A stretch of 52,749 nucleotides of DNA from Pseudomonadota bacterium (GCA_021845805.1 JAJZVD010000021.1:1-52749); one strand, 5' to 3'; numbered from the stretch's first letter, positions 7,846 through 17,260 are shown. Notes: generated by a model from the letters alone, not told the origin. Translations and numbers: made by a program.

Positions 7846-8384
7846 GCGGTCTTCGGGTCCTCTGCAATGCGGATCGGCTCGCCCGCGGGTTTGAAGCCGA
7901 TGCCTTTGGTCTGGCGCGCCCATTTGCGCGAAAGCGCGATCAGGTGCAAGGCCGCAGCCGCAGCGCCGCCGCCCTTGTCCTGCCCCGCAGGGTCGGCGCG
8001 CACCTCGGCCTGGGCGCGGTTCTCGACCGTCAGGATGCCGTTGCCCAGGCAGACCCCCTGCAACCCCAGCAGGGTCAGCCCGCGCGAGCTGTCGTTGCAC
8101 ACCGTGTCGTAATGCGTGGTCTCGCCGCGGATGACGCAGCCCAATGCGACATAGCCGTCGTAGTTCGCCTGCCGTTCCGCCAGCGCCACCGCCGTGGGGA
8201 TCTCCAGCGCGCCCGGCACCTCGACCAGATCATGTTCGGCCCCCACCGCCTGCAACGTCGCGCGGGCGCCCGCGATCAGGTTGTCGGCGATGTCCTTGTA
8301 ATAGGGCGCCACCACGATCAGCAGCTTCACCGGCCGGTCAAAGACCGGCAGCGGCAGGGTGTAATGGGTCTCGGTACCGGCCAT
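7842..8384 (-). CDS. ribH: 6,7-dimethyl-8-ribityllumazine synthase
   Basis: The 180-residue product makes lumazine from 5-amino-6-ribitylaminouracil and dihydroxybutanone phosphate, the second to last step of riboflavin synthesis. Motifs: VPGALEIPTAVALA near residue 58, YDGYVALGCVIRGETTHYDTVCND (active-site His in ETTHYD), and GILTVENRAQAEVRA. The C terminus extends past the core with KWARQTKGIGFKPAGEPIRIAEDP. It starts three bases after the ribBX stop and overlaps nusB by four bases, so it is mid-operon. Confidence 0.95.
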   Translation of the reverse strand: MAGTETHYTLPLPVFDRPVKLLIVVAPYYKDIADNLIAGARATLQAVGAEHDLVEVPGALEIPTAVALAERQANYDGYVALGCVIRGETTHYDTVCNDSSRGLTLLGLQGVCLGNGILTVENRAQAEVRADPAGQDKGGGAAAAALHLIALSRKWARQTKGIGFKPAGEPIRIAEDPKTA

Positions 8385-8387
8385 GGC

Positions 8388-9497
8388 CTACTCCTTCGGA
8401 ATCGGGCGGGTGCCGACGATCGACAGGCCGTAGGCCTCGAGCCCCACCACCTTGGGCGTGGGCGAGTTCGTCAGCAGCACCAGTTCGGACAGCCCCAGCG
8501 CCGACAGGATCTGCGCCCCCACGCCGTACTGCCGCAGAGTCTGCGGCGAGGCGGTGTCTTCCGACACGATCTTCATCTGGGTGTCGCGCAGAAGAACCAG
8601 CGCGCCGCGGCCTTCCTTGGCGATCAGCTTCATCGCATGGCCGAATTCGGCCGCCCGCCCGGCGCCGCCCAGGCCCACCACGTCCAGCAGCGGGTCCAGC
8701 GTGTGCATCCGCACCGTCACCGGACCGGGGGCCCGCAGGTCGCCCCTGATCAGCGCGATATGTTCGGCGCCTTGCGCGGCATCGGTATAGATCCGCATCG
8801 CCCATTCGCCGCCGAACTCGGAATGCACCATGCGTTCCTGCGTCACCCGCACCAGGTTGTCGTGGCGCCGACGATAGGCGATCAGGTCGGAAATCGTGCC
8901 GATCTTCACCCCGTGCTTCTGGGCAAAGGTCACGAGATCGGGCAGCCGCGCCATCGTGCCATCCTCGTTCATGATCTCGCAGATCACGCCCGAGGGGTTC
9001 AGCCCGGCCAGGCGGCTGACATCGACCGCGGCTTCGGTATGGCCTGCGCGCACCAGCACGCCGCCGTCGCGCGCGCGCAGCGGGAAGATGTGGCCCGGCG
9101 AGGCGATGTCGGCGGCGCCCTTGGTGGGATCGATCGCAACCGAGACGGTGCGCGCCCGGTCGGCCGCGGAAATCCCCGTGTCAATCCCTTCGACCGCCTC
9201 GATCGACAGCGTGAAGGCCGAGGAATGCCGCGAGGAATTCTTGCGGTCCATCAGTTGCAGCCCAAGCTGGTCGACCCGCTCGGCCGTCAGCGCCAGGCAG
9301 ATCAGCCCGCGGCCGTGCATGGCCATGAAGTTGATCGCCGTCGGCGTGCACATCTGCGCCGGGATCACCAGATCGCCCTCGTTCTCGCGATCCTCGTGGT
9401 CGACCAGAATGAACATGCGCCCGTTGCGGGCGTCCTCGATGATCTCCTCGACCGAGGAGATCGCGTCGGAATATTCGGTCTTCTTGCTCGTGCTCAT
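8388..9497 (-). CDS. ribB: 3,4-dihydroxy-2-butanone-4-phosphate synthase with degenerate GTP cyclohydrolase II-like domain (RibBX type)
   Basis: The 369-residue protein starts at 9497 (MSTSKKTEYS). Residues about 12-210 are a full RibB domain: VDHEDRENEGDL, the RHSSAFTLSIEA and GHIFPLRARDGGVLVRAGHTEAAVD segments, which make dihydroxybutanone phosphate from ribulose 5-phosphate. The C-terminal part is GTP cyclohydrolase II-like in length and position, but the zinc-binding cysteines and the CDCG-type motif are missing; instead it reads VRMHTLDPLLDVVG. This matches the RibBX variant described in Proteobacteria, where the second domain is not an active cyclohydrolase. A true RibA must be encoded elsewhere. 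Confidence 0.92.
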   Translation of the reverse strand: MSTSKKTEYSDAISSVEEIIEDARNGRMFILVDHEDRENEGDLVIPAQMCTPTAINFMAMHGRGLICLALTAERVDQLGLQLMDRKNSSRHSSAFTLSIEAVEGIDTGISAADRARTVSVAIDPTKGAADIASPGHIFPLRARDGGVLVRAGHTEAAVDVSRLAGLNPSGVICEIMNEDGTMARLPDLVTFAQKHGVKIGTISDLIAYRRRHDNLVRVTQERMVHSEFGGEWAMRIYTDAAQGAEHIALIRGDLRAPGPVTVRMHTLDPLLDVVGLGGAGRAAEFGHAMKLIAKEGRGALVLLRDTQMKIVSEDTASPQTLRQYGVGAQILSALGLSELVLLTNSPTPKVVGLEAYGLSIVGTRPIPKE

Positions 9498-9603
9498 CGG
9501 TGGGCCCTCCGCTTGGCCCCGACCTAGCGCAAGCGCGCCCCGAAGGCCAGAGGCGCGGCGGGTGCCGCCCGGCGCATCCGCGCGCGGGGCCTGTGCACCG
9601 GGG

Positions 9604-10158
9604 TCAGAGCGGGGCGAAGTAGCGTTCGGCCGGAACGTAGCCCGCCAGCCGCCCGGCGGCGCACCAGTCGCGTTCCAGCCCGTGATCGCCCACCAGCAGC
9701 ACGCGGTCGGGCGGCAGGCGGCCCAGCGCGTCGCGCAGCGCCGCGCGCTGGCTGGCCCAGCCGGCCAGCGCGCCGGGCGCCGCGAAGGCTGCATCCAGCG
9801 GCGGGCGGGCCAGCGTTTCAGGCGAAAGCCTGCCGCAGGCCAGCCCCAGCCGCCCCACGGCCACCAGCGCGGCCAGCTTCGCCGCGCGGTCGGCGGGCAG
9901 GTCGGGCGCCGCGGGCCAGACCCGGAGCGCGTTCGAGGAGAACAGGAAGGCCACCACGTCATGCCCGGTCGCGGCCCGCACCGAGGCATAGGTGCGATAG
10001 TCGAGCCCCAGTTCAGCGGCCCGCCTCACGCGAAGCCGGACCACCTCGACCGGCAGGGTCGGCAGCAGCCGTTCGCGCGCCTTCGTCCAGCAGTGCCGCC
10101 GCCAGCTTCGGCCCGCATCGTCGGCCGGACCGCCATTGTGCCCGATGCCGGGCGTCAA
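9604..10158 (-). CDS. Conserved hypothetical protein with GIGHNGGP start
   Basis: This 184-residue product occupies the riboflavin operon between ribE and ribBX. A TTG at 10158 is chosen as start because TTGA overlaps the ribE stop and the peptide then begins MTPGIGHNGGP, a short N-terminal motif recurring in Rhodobacterales proteins. The rest is mostly helical: RRHCWTKARERLLPTLPVEVVRLRVRRAAELGLDYRTYASVRAATGHDVVAFLFSSNALRVWP, with codon use like its neighbours. No catalytic motif was recognised. No ATG start exists in the plausible window. Operon position suggests a role linked to flavins, but only by context. Confidence 0.7.
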   Translation of the reverse strand: MTPGIGHNGGPADDAGRSWRRHCWTKARERLLPTLPVEVVRLRVRRAAELGLDYRTYASVRAATGHDVVAFLFSSNALRVWPAAPDLPADRAAKLAALVAVGRLGLACGRLSPETLARPPLDAAFAAPGALAGWASQRAALRDALGRLPPDRVLLVGDHGLERDWCAAGRLAGYVPAERYFAPL

Positions 10159-10760
10159 CGGCCCCACTCGCGCAGGCGGGCGACATAGCGCGCCATCGTG
10201 TCGACCTCGAGGTTCACCAGATCGCCCCTGGCCACAGTGCCCCAGGTCGTCACCTTCTGGGTATGCGGGATCAGGTTCACCCCGAACTCCGCCCCCTCGA
10301 CTTCGTTCACCGTCAGCGAGGTGCCATTCAGTGCCACGGAGCCTTTCGGCGCGATGAAGCCCGCCAGCGCCTCGGGCGCGCGGAAGCGCACGCGGGTGCT
10401 GTCGCCTTCGGTCGTCACCGACAGAACCTCGGCCACGCCGTCGACATGGCCGGACACGATATGCCCGCCCAGCTCGTCGCCCACCTTCAGCGCACGTTCC
10501 AGGTTCAGCCGATGGCCGACCGACCAGCGGTTGCGCCCGATGTTGGTCTTTGACACGGTTTCCGCGGAAATCTCGACGTCGAACCAGCCTTCGGGGGCTG
10601 TCCCCGTCTCGATCACCGTCAGGCAGACGCCGTCGCAGGCGATCGAGGCGCCGATCTCGATGCCCGCGATGTCGTAATGGGTGGCGATGCGCGCCTTCAG
10701 GTCGCCGCGCTGGTCCAGCGCCACGACCCGGCCGATGTCGGTGATGATCCCGGTGAACAT
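10155..10760 (-). CDS. ribE: Riboflavin synthase, alpha subunit
   Basis: From ATG at 10760 (MFTGIITDIGRV) the 201-residue protein has the two tandem lumazine-binding barrels of riboflavin synthase, which joins two lumazines into riboflavin. Repeat signatures are GASIACDGVCLTVIE in the N half and KGSVALNGTSLTVNEVEG in the C half, with the catalytic-type GGHIVSGHVDG between them. The start is the only ATG that gives the canonical MFTGI. First gene of the minus-strand operon; the following gene overlaps by four bases. No FMN riboswitch was seen in the 167 bp upstream. Confidence 0.95.
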   Translation of the reverse strand: MFTGIITDIGRVVALDQRGDLKARIATHYDIAGIEIGASIACDGVCLTVIETGTAPEGWFDVEISAETVSKTNIGRNRWSVGHRLNLERALKVGDELGGHIVSGHVDGVAEVLSVTTEGDSTRVRFRAPEALAGFIAPKGSVALNGTSLTVNEVEGAEFGVNLIPHTQKVTTWGTVARGDLVNLEVDTMARYVARLREWGR

Positions 10761-10927
10761 GTGCAATCTCCCTGCCCGCCCTGAGGTAGCGAGCCGGGCG
10801 CGCGGGCGCAAGCCCGGCGGGCAGGCGCCACAATTCCGCCGCCGGTTTGCCACGATGTTGCCGCATCCCGCCGCCATCGTCGGCCCGCGCCGGGCGATCT
10901 GCCGCCGGGCGATCCGGGGATGACGCG

Positions 10928-12220
10928 ATGACCGAGGGCACGGGGGCGGGACGCCGCTTCCTTTTCCTGCAGGGGCCGCACGGGCCCTTCTTCCACCGGC
11001 TCGGGCGGATGCTGCGCGCGGCGGGGGGCGAGGTCTGGCGCGTGGGCTTCAACGCAGGCGACCACGCCTTCTGGTTCGATGCCCCCGGCTACATCCCCTT
11101 TCACGATCCCCCCGATGCATGGCCAGACCGCTTCCGAGCCCTGATCGACACCCATGCGATCACCGATGTCGTGCTGTATGGCGACACCCGCCCGATCCAT
11201 GCCCATGCGACCGCGATCGCCCGCGCCGCGGGCCTGACGGTGCATGTCTTCGAAGAAGGCTACCTGCGCCCGTTCTGGATCACCTACGAACGCGGCGGGG
11301 TGAACGGGCATTCCCGCATCATGGACATGACGGTGGCGCAGATGCAGGCGGCGCTGGCACCGCTGGACATGGATCTGCCCGATGCGCCCGCGCGCTGGGG
11401 CGACATGCGCCAGCACGTCTTCTACGGCGCGATATACCACGGGTTCGTGCTGCTGCGGAACGGCGCCTACCGCAACTTTCGCCCGCATCGCGACATGACG
11501 GTGCGGCAGGAGTTCCGGCTTTACCTGCGCCGCCTGCTGCTGATGCCCTGGCACAAGGCCGAGCGGACCCTGGAAACCCGGCGGATCAAGCACTGCGGCC
11601 ATCCCTACCACCTTGTGCTGCTGCAACTGGAACATGACGCGAGCTTTCGCAACCATTCGCCCTTCGCGACGATGGCCGAGTTTCTTGCGCTTTGCATCGA
11701 GGGGTTCGCAAAGGGGGCGCCGCCCCATCACCGCCTGGTGTTCAAGGCGCATCCGCTGGAAGACGGCCGGGTGCCGGTGAAGGCCGAGATCCTGCGGCTC
11801 GCCCGCGCCGCGGGGGTCGAGGGCCGGGTGCATTTCGTCCGCGGCGGCAAGCTTGCCGCGCTTCTCAACCATACCCGCACCGTGGTCACGGTGAATTCCA
11901 CCGCCGCGCAGCAGGCGCTGTGGCGCGGTCTGCCGCTGAAGGTCTTCGGCAAGGCGGTCTATGGCAAGCCCGAATTCGTCTCGACCCAGCCCCTGCCCGA
12001 GTTCTTCGCCCGCCCCACCCGCCCGGACAGCCGCGCCTATCGCGATTACCGGCATTTCCTGCTGGAAACCTCGCAGGTGGCGGGGGGATTCTATTCGTCA
12101 CGCGGGCGGCGCGAACTGTTGCGGCAGGTCGTGGACATGATGCTGGCGCCGCAGGACCCGTATGATGCGCTTGTTTCAGGAAACGCGGCCCCGCGGCAAC
12201 AGTTGCGCGTGGTAAGCTAG
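10928..12220 (+). CDS. kpsS: Capsule polysaccharide Kdo transferase, KpsS-like
   Basis: The 430-residue product begins at ATG 10928. It shows the KpsS/KpsC family pattern: FLQGPHGPFFHRLGRML at the N terminus, LYGDTRPIH, FEEGYLRPFWITYERGGVN near residue 108, HRLVFKAHPLEDGR, and VVTVNSTAAQQALWRGLPLKVFGKAVYG near residue 330. KpsS and KpsC build the poly-Kdo linker on phosphatidylglycerol that anchors group 2 capsules and similar polysaccharides. kpsC lies two genes downstream on the same strand. kpsM, kpsT and kpsE, the export machinery, are not in the window. Confidence 0.85.
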   Translation: MTEGTGAGRRFLFLQGPHGPFFHRLGRMLRAAGGEVWRVGFNAGDHAFWFDAPGYIPFHDPPDAWPDRFRALIDTHAITDVVLYGDTRPIHAHATAIARAAGLTVHVFEEGYLRPFWITYERGGVNGHSRIMDMTVAQMQAALAPLDMDLPDAPARWGDMRQHVFYGAIYHGFVLLRNGAYRNFRPHRDMTVRQEFRLYLRRLLLMPWHKAERTLETRRIKHCGHPYHLVLLQLEHDASFRNHSPFATMAEFLALCIEGFAKGAPPHHRLVFKAHPLEDGRVPVKAEILRLARAAGVEGRVHFVRGGKLAALLNHTRTVVTVNSTAAQQALWRGLPLKVFGKAVYGKPEFVSTQPLPEFFARPTRPDSRAYRDYRHFLLETSQVAGGFYSSRGRRELLRQVVDMMLAPQDPYDALVSGNAAPRQQLRVVS

Positions 12221-12308
12221 CCCCGCGTGAAGCGGCTGGCTTTTCTGCCTGAGTTCCGTAATTTTACCCGAAAAACGTGAGGCATGTTCCCAAGAAGGAG
12301 CCCGAGCA

Positions 12309-13472
12309 GTGAAGTTCAAGTGCATCCGGGGCGTCCGCAGGCTGGCGCTTCTGGTCTTGGTCGGCGCCGTTGCTGCCTGCGGTGTGCCGCGCAGCGGCCC
12401 CACGAAAAAGGAAATCTTCGCGGGTGCGGTCCAGAAGCAGGGCGATGCCTTCGTCGTCGAGGTGAACGACCGGGTGACGCGCGCCACGGCGGTGGCCCCC
12501 GCGCTTGGCTTCTCGGCCGCCTTCCGCAATGCGGGGCTCGTCGGCCCCGACACGATCCAGCCGGGCGACAAGCTGGCCATCACCGTCTTCGAAAACGTGG
12601 CCAATCCGCTTCTGGGGGCGCCTGGGCAGAAAGCCTCGGTGCTGAACGATGTCGAGGTCGATGGCCAAGGCTTCATCTACGTTCCCTACGCCGGCCGCAT
12701 CAAGGCGGCGGGCGACACGCCCGAGGCGCTGCGCGAGGAGGTGACGCGCAAGCTTGCGGCGCAGACGCCTGATCCGCAGGTCTCCATCGGCCGCGTCGCA
12801 GGCGACGGCGCCACCGTGACGGTGGAAGGCTCGGTCGGCGCCCAGGGGGTCTACCCGATCCAGCAATCGACCCGCACGCTGTCGGCGATGCTGGCGCGCG
12901 CCGGGGGCGTCTCGATCGCCATCGACACCGCCGAGGTCATCGTGACGCGCGGCAAGACATCGGAAAAGGTGTGGCTGAGCGACCTTTACAACAACCCGGG
13001 CTTCGACATCGCCCTGCGCAACCATGACCGGGTCTATGTGCAGCGCGACCTGCGGTCGTTCACCGTGCTGGGGGCCACCGGCGCGCAAAGCCGGGTGCAG
13101 TTCTCCACCCAGACCGTTTCGGCCATCGAGGCCATCGCCCAGGTCGGCGGGCTGTCGACCACGCTGGCCGATCCCACGGGTGTCTTCGTCTTCCGCAATG
13201 AACCCGCCGCCATCGCCAACGCCGTGCTGGGCCGAACCGACCTGCAGGGCGACCAGCGCATGATCTACGTTCTGAACCTGACCGCACCGAATGGCATGTT
13301 CGAGGCGCGCGATTTCGTGATCCGCGACGGCGACACCGTCTATGTGACCGAAGCGCCGTTCGTCCAGTGGCAGAAGGCGCTGTCGGTGTTCAGCAGCACG
13401 GCATCGGGCGCCAATGCCGTCAGCACCGCGGCCACCGGCAGTTCGTTCGGCAACGCGGTCCAGGGCAAGTAA
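12309..13472 (+). CDS. Polysaccharide export outer-membrane lipoprotein (Wza/BexD/KpsD family)
   Basis: Start is GTG at 12309 with GAAGGAG ending eight bases before it. The 387-residue product has a basic N terminus, a hydrophobic stretch and a lipobox VAACG (Cys about residue 24), so it is a secreted lipoprotein. A polysaccharide-export domain follows (IQPGDKLAITVFE ... VEVDGQGFIYVPYAGRIKAAGDTPEALREEV, residues about 85-150), then two SLBB-type repeats (VTVEGSVGAQGVYPI and FTVLGATG). Such proteins form the outer-membrane channel for capsule. Lies between kpsS and kpsC. A strong terminator follows 30 bp after its stop. Confidence 0.9.
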   Translation: MKFKCIRGVRRLALLVLVGAVAACGVPRSGPTKKEIFAGAVQKQGDAFVVEVNDRVTRATAVAPALGFSAAFRNAGLVGPDTIQPGDKLAITVFENVANPLLGAPGQKASVLNDVEVDGQGFIYVPYAGRIKAAGDTPEALREEVTRKLAAQTPDPQVSIGRVAGDGATVTVEGSVGAQGVYPIQQSTRTLSAMLARAGGVSIAIDTAEVIVTRGKTSEKVWLSDLYNNPGFDIALRNHDRVYVQRDLRSFTVLGATGAQSRVQFSTQTVSAIEAIAQVGGLSTTLADPTGVFVFRNEPAAIANAVLGRTDLQGDQRMIYVLNLTAPNGMFEARDFVIRDGDTVYVTEAPFVQWQKALSVFSSTASGANAVSTAATGSSFGNAVQGK

Positions 13473-13478
13473 GGCCGC

Positions 13479-15518
13479 ATGGCCACGGCCAGACCACCTC
13501 AAGCCGCCGGGGACCCCACGCCCCGGCGGCTTTTTTGTTACACGGGCGGCCTGCTGCGCCCGGGCCGGGTGCGGCGCATCCTGACGCTTGCGGGCCTGCC
13601 GCCCGTGCTGGGGCTGCCGGGGGCGGGCGATCTGGTGGGCGTCTGGGGGCGCAGCGCGCTGGCCGCGCGGGGCGAGACCGTGGCCGCCCGGCGGGGGGCC
13701 GCACTGGTCCGCATCGAGGATGCCTTTCTGCGCTCGATCCGGCCGGGCCGGGCGGGCACGCCGCCCCTTGGCCTACTGATCGACCGGCGCGGCGTGCATT
13801 TCGACAGTGCCACGCCGTCGGATCTGGAAACCCTGCTGGCCACCCACCCGCTGGACGACGCGGCACTGCTGGCGCGCGCGCGCGACGGGATCGGGCGGCT
13901 GCAGGCGGCGGACCTGTCGAAATACAACACCCACGACCCCGCCCTGCCCCCGCCGGCGCCCGGCTATGTGCTGGTGATCGACCAGACCCGGGGCGACGCC
14001 TCCATTCCCCACGGCCGGGCCAGCGCCCAGACCTTCCGCGAGATGCTGGTTTTCGCGCAAGAGGAACACCCCGGCGCCCGCATCGTGATCCGCGCCCATC
14101 CCGAAACGGTGGCGGGCCTGCGGCCAGGCCATTACGGGCCCGAGGACGCGCGTGCCCATATCACGCTGCTGACCGATCCTGTCTCGCCCTGGAAGCTGCT
14201 GGAAGGCGCTGTGGCGGTCTATACCGTCTCGTCGCAACTGGGGTTCGAGGCGCTGCTGATGGGCCACCGCCCCCGCGTCTTCGGCCAGCCCTTCTACGCA
14301 GGCTGGGGCCTGACCGAAGACGAGACCCCGGTGCCGCGCCGCCGCCGCAAGCTGACCCGCGCGCAGATCTTCGCCGCCGCGATGATCCTGGCGCCGACCT
14401 GGTACGACCCCTGCCGCGACCGGCTGTGCAGCTTCGAGGCGGCGGTGGACCAGCTCGAGGCCGAGGCCCGCGCCTTCCGCGAAGACCGCGCAGGCCATGT
14501 GGCGGTGGGCGTGCGGCTGTGGAAGCGGAAGCCGTTCCAGGCGATGTTCGGCACCCCGCGGCGGGTGATCTTCGAGGATCGCCCGGCCCGCGCGGTAGCG
14601 ACGGCGCGCGCCACCGGCCGCGGCCTGATGGTCTGGGCGGGCAAGGAGACGGACGCCATGCAGGCGGGCCTGCCGCTTCTGCGGGTCGAGGACGGCTTCC
14701 TGCGCTCGCGCGGGCTGGGGGCGGATCTGGTGCCGCCCCTGTCGCTGGTGACGGACGATTGCGGGATCTACTACGACCCCCGGCGCGAAAGCCGTCTGGA
14801 ACGGCTGATCGCCGCCGGGCCGCCGCCGGGCGGGCGGATGCGTGCCGAACGGCTGGTGGCCGGGCTGATCCGTGCGGGGGTGACGAAATACACCCTGGGC
14901 GGCGCCCGGCCCGACCTGCCGCCCGGCCACCGCATTCTGGTACCCGGGCAGGTGGAGGATGACGCCTCGATTCTGCGCGGCGCGGGCGGCGTGGCGACCA
15001 ACCTCGACCTGCTGCGCCGGGTGCGGGCGGACAATCCGGGCGCGGTGATCCTCTACAAGCCGCATCCCGATGTCGAGGCCGGGCTGCGCCCCGGCGCGGT
15101 CCCTGCGGCAGATCTGGCCCGGCTGGCCGATGCGGTCCTGCACCGCACCGACCCCGCCGCCGTGCTGGCCGAGGTGCAGGAGGTCTGGACCATGACCTCG
15201 ACCCTGGGGTTCGAGGCGCTGTTGCGCGGCCTGCCCGTCACCTGCCTCGGCGCGCCCTTCTACGCGGGCTGGGGCCTGACGCGCGACCTTGGCCCCCGGC
15301 CCGACCGCCGCCGCGCCCGGCCCGACCTGCCTGCACTGGCCCATGCCGCGCTGATCGCCTACCCCCGCTACCGCGATCCGCGGACCGGCCTGCCCTGCCC
15401 GGCCGAGGTGGTGGCCGAACGGCTGGCCACCGGCGCGATCCCGCATCCGGGGCCGGTCAACCGGGCGTTGGCGAAATTGCAGGGTCTGTGGGTCGGCATC
15501 GCGCCGTTCTGGCGGTGA
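13479..15518 (+). CDS. kpsC: Capsule polysaccharide Kdo transferase, KpsC-like (tandem domains)
   Basis: The 679-residue product has the typical two homologous halves of KpsC. Repeated signatures: RIEDAFLRSIRPG (about residue 78) and RVEDGFLRSRGLG (about 407); LSKYNTHDP and VTKYTLGGA; VLVIDQTRGDASI and ILVPGQVEDDASI; LGFEALLMG and LGFEALLRG with FYAGWGLT after each. The two halves act as Kdo transferases that alternate linkages when making the capsule linker. Ribosome site is weak (TAAGG, four bases before ATG 13479). An intrinsic terminator hairpin with T6 lies inside codons 8-20, so transcription from upstream may be attenuated here. Confidence 0.92.
   Translation: MATARPPQAAGDPTPRRLFCYTGGLLRPGRVRRILTLAGLPPVLGLPGAGDLVGVWGRSALAARGETVAARRGAALVRIEDAFLRSIRPGRAGTPPLGLLIDRRGVHFDSATPSDLETLLATHPLDDAALLARARDGIGRLQAADLSKYNTHDPALPPPAPGYVLVIDQTRGDASIPHGRASAQTFREMLVFAQEEHPGARIVIRAHPETVAGLRPGHYGPEDARAHITLLTDPVSPWKLLEGAVAVYTVSSQLGFEALLMGHRPRVFGQPFYAGWGLTEDETPVPRRRRKLTRAQIFAAAMILAPTWYDPCRDRLCSFEAAVDQLEAEARAFREDRAGHVAVGVRLWKRKPFQAMFGTPRRVIFEDRPARAVATARATGRGLMVWAGKETDAMQAGLPLLRVEDGFLRSRGLGADLVPPLSLVTDDCGIYYDPRRESRLERLIAAGPPPGGRMRAERLVAGLIRAGVTKYTLGGARPDLPPGHRILVPGQVEDDASILRGAGGVATNLDLLRRVRADNPGAVILYKPHPDVEAGLRPGAVPAADLARLADAVLHRTDPAAVLAEVQEVWTMTSTLGFEALLRGLPVTCLGAPFYAGWGLTRDLGPRPDRRRARPDLPALAHAALIAYPRYRDPRTGLPCPAEVVAERLATGAIPHPGPVNRALAKLQGLWVGIAPFWR
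13502..13536 (+). terminator. Intrinsic terminator inside the start of kpsC
   Basis: AGCCGCCGGGG (13502-13512) and CCCCGGCGGCT (13521-13531) make a perfect 11-bp stem with an 8-nt loop, followed by six T. It ends the Wza-like transcript 30 nt after its stop but also encodes kpsC residues PRRLF, so a coding sequence and a terminator share the same bases. Confidence 0.8.
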
Positions 15519-15581
15519 ACGGCCTTGCCCCGCCCCCCCGGCTTGGCCTAAATCAGCCCGATTGCAGGAAGGACAGCCCCG

Positions 15582-17093
15582 ATGCTCGATCTGACGTTTG
15601 AAGCCCCGAAGCCCAAGGTCATCCAGGGTGCCAAGGCCGATTGGGAACTGGTCATCGGGATGGAAATTCACGCGCAGGTCTCGTCGAACGCGAAGCTGTT
15701 CTCGGGCGCGTCGACCCGGTTCGGGGCCGAGCCGAATTCCAACGTGGCCTTCGTCGATGCGGCGATGCCGGGGATGCTGCCGGTCATCAACGAATTCTGC
15801 GTGGAACAGGCGGTGCGTTCGGGGCTGGGGCTGAAGGCCAGGATCAACCTCGTCTCGGCCTTCGACCGCAAGAACTACTTCTACCCCGACCTGCCGCAGG
15901 GCTACCAGATCAGCCAGCTTTACCACCCCATCGTGGGCGAGGGCGAGGTGATCGTGGAAATGGCCCCCGGCGTCGCCCGCCGCGTCCGCATCGAGCGCAT
16001 CCACCTGGAGCAGGACGCAGGCAAGTCGATCCACGACATGGACCCCACGATGTCCTTCGTCGACCTCAACCGCACCGGCGTCGCGCTGATGGAAATCGTC
16101 AGCCGCCCCGACATCCGGGGCCCGGAAGAGGCCGCCGCCTATGTGGCCAAGCTGCGCCAGATCCTGCGCTACCTCGGCACCTGCGACGGCAACATGCAGA
16201 ACGGCAACCTGCGGGCCGACGTGAACGTTTCGGTCTGCCGTCCGGGGCAATACGAGAAATATCAGGCGACGCAGGACTTCAGCCATCTTGGCACGCGCTG
16301 CGAGCTGAAGAACATGAACTCGATGCGCTTCATCCAGCTGGCGATCGACTACGAGGCGCGCCGCCAGATCGCGATTCTGGAGGACGGCGGTACCGTCGTG
16401 CAGGAAACCCGCCTGTATGACCCCGACAAGAACGAGACCCGCTCGATGCGGTCGAAGGAAGAGGCGCATGACTACCGCTACTTCCCCTGCCCCGACCTGC
16501 TGCCGCTGGAAATCGAGCAGGCCTGGGTCGATGACATCGCGGCCCGTATGCCGGAACTGCCCGACGCCAAGAAGGCCCGCTTCATGGCCGACTTCGGGCT
16601 GACGGACTATGACGCCAACGTGCTGACGGCGGAACTGGACGCCGCCACCTATTTCGAAGAGGTCGCCCGCGGCCGAGACGGCAAGCAGGCGGCCAACTGG
16701 GTCATCAACGAACTGTTCGGGCGGCTGAACAAGGAAGGCCGCACCATCGCCGAAAGCCCGCTGACGGCGGCGCAGGTCGGCGGCGTGCTGGACCTGATCA
16801 CCTCGGGCGAGATCACCGGCAAGATGGCCAAGGACCTGTTCGAGATCCTCTGGGCCGAGGGGGGCGACCCTGCCGCGCAGGCGGCGAAGCACGGGATGAA
16901 GCAGGTCACCGACACCGGCGCCATCGAAAAGGCGCTGGACGAGCTGATCGCCGCCAACCCCGCGCAGGTGGAAAAGGCCAAGGTCAACGCCAAGCTTGCG
17001 GGCTGGTTCACGGGCCAGGTGCTGAAGGCCACCGGCGGCAAGGCCAACCCGGCCGTGGTGAACGAGATGGTGGCGCGGAAGCTGGGGCTCTGA
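15582..17093 (+). CDS. gatB: Aspartyl/glutamyl-tRNA(Asn/Gln) amidotransferase subunit B
   Basis: The 503-residue protein is GatB, which phosphorylates mischarged Glu-tRNA(Gln) or Asp-tRNA(Asn) before GatA-derived ammonia amidates it. The N-terminal signature [22 protein letters not shown] is present, as are [13 protein letters not shown], the [18 protein letters not shown] region, [12 protein letters not shown], and a C-terminal YqeY-like helical domain ([25 protein letters not shown]). Full length. Ribosome site AGGAAGGA precedes the start. gatA and gatC are not adjacent. Confidence 0.97.
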   Translation: MLDLTFEAPKPKVIQGAKADWELVIGMEIHAQVSSNAKLFSGASTRFGAEPNSNVAFVDAAMPGMLPVINEFCVEQAVRSGLGLKARINLVSAFDRKNYFYPDLPQGYQISQLYHPIVGEGEVIVEMAPGVARRVRIERIHLEQDAGKSIHDMDPTMSFVDLNRTGVALMEIVSRPDIRGPEEAAAYVAKLRQILRYLGTCDGNMQNGNLRADVNVSVCRPGQYEKYQATQDFSHLGTRCELKNMNSMRFIQLAIDYEARRQIAILEDGGTVVQETRLYDPDKNETRSMRSKEEAHDYRYFPCPDLLPLEIEQAWVDDIAARMPELPDAKKARFMADFGLTDYDANVLTAELDAATYFEEVARGRDGKQAANWVINELFGRLNKEGRTIAESPLTAAQVGGVLDLITSGEITGKMAKDLFEILWAEGGDPAAQAAKHGMKQVTDTGAIEKALDELIAANPAQVEKAKVNAKLAGWFTGQVLKATGGKANPAVVNEMVARKLGL

Positions 17094-17260
17094 GCCCCCG
17101 CGCGCTCGGCGCAACTTTGCCGGTGCGGGCGCTTTGTTGCGAAATCCGGCCCGACAGGGCCGGGATGTTGCCGGGGCCAGCACATTCTTTCTTGGACTCG
17201 TGCCAAGGCGCCGGTTAACCTTCTTCCGACGATCCGATGTCACAACCCGCGGGGATTTTC

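Noticed and set aside
10761-10927. FMN riboswitch before the riboflavin operon
   Set aside because: The conserved FMN aptamer segments were not found upstream of ribE.
13773-17243. Minus-strand open frame of 1156 codons across kpsC and gatB
   Set aside because: It is antisense to two well-supported genes, lacks any family motif, and is rich in Arg/His/Gln as expected from GC-rich shadow reading.
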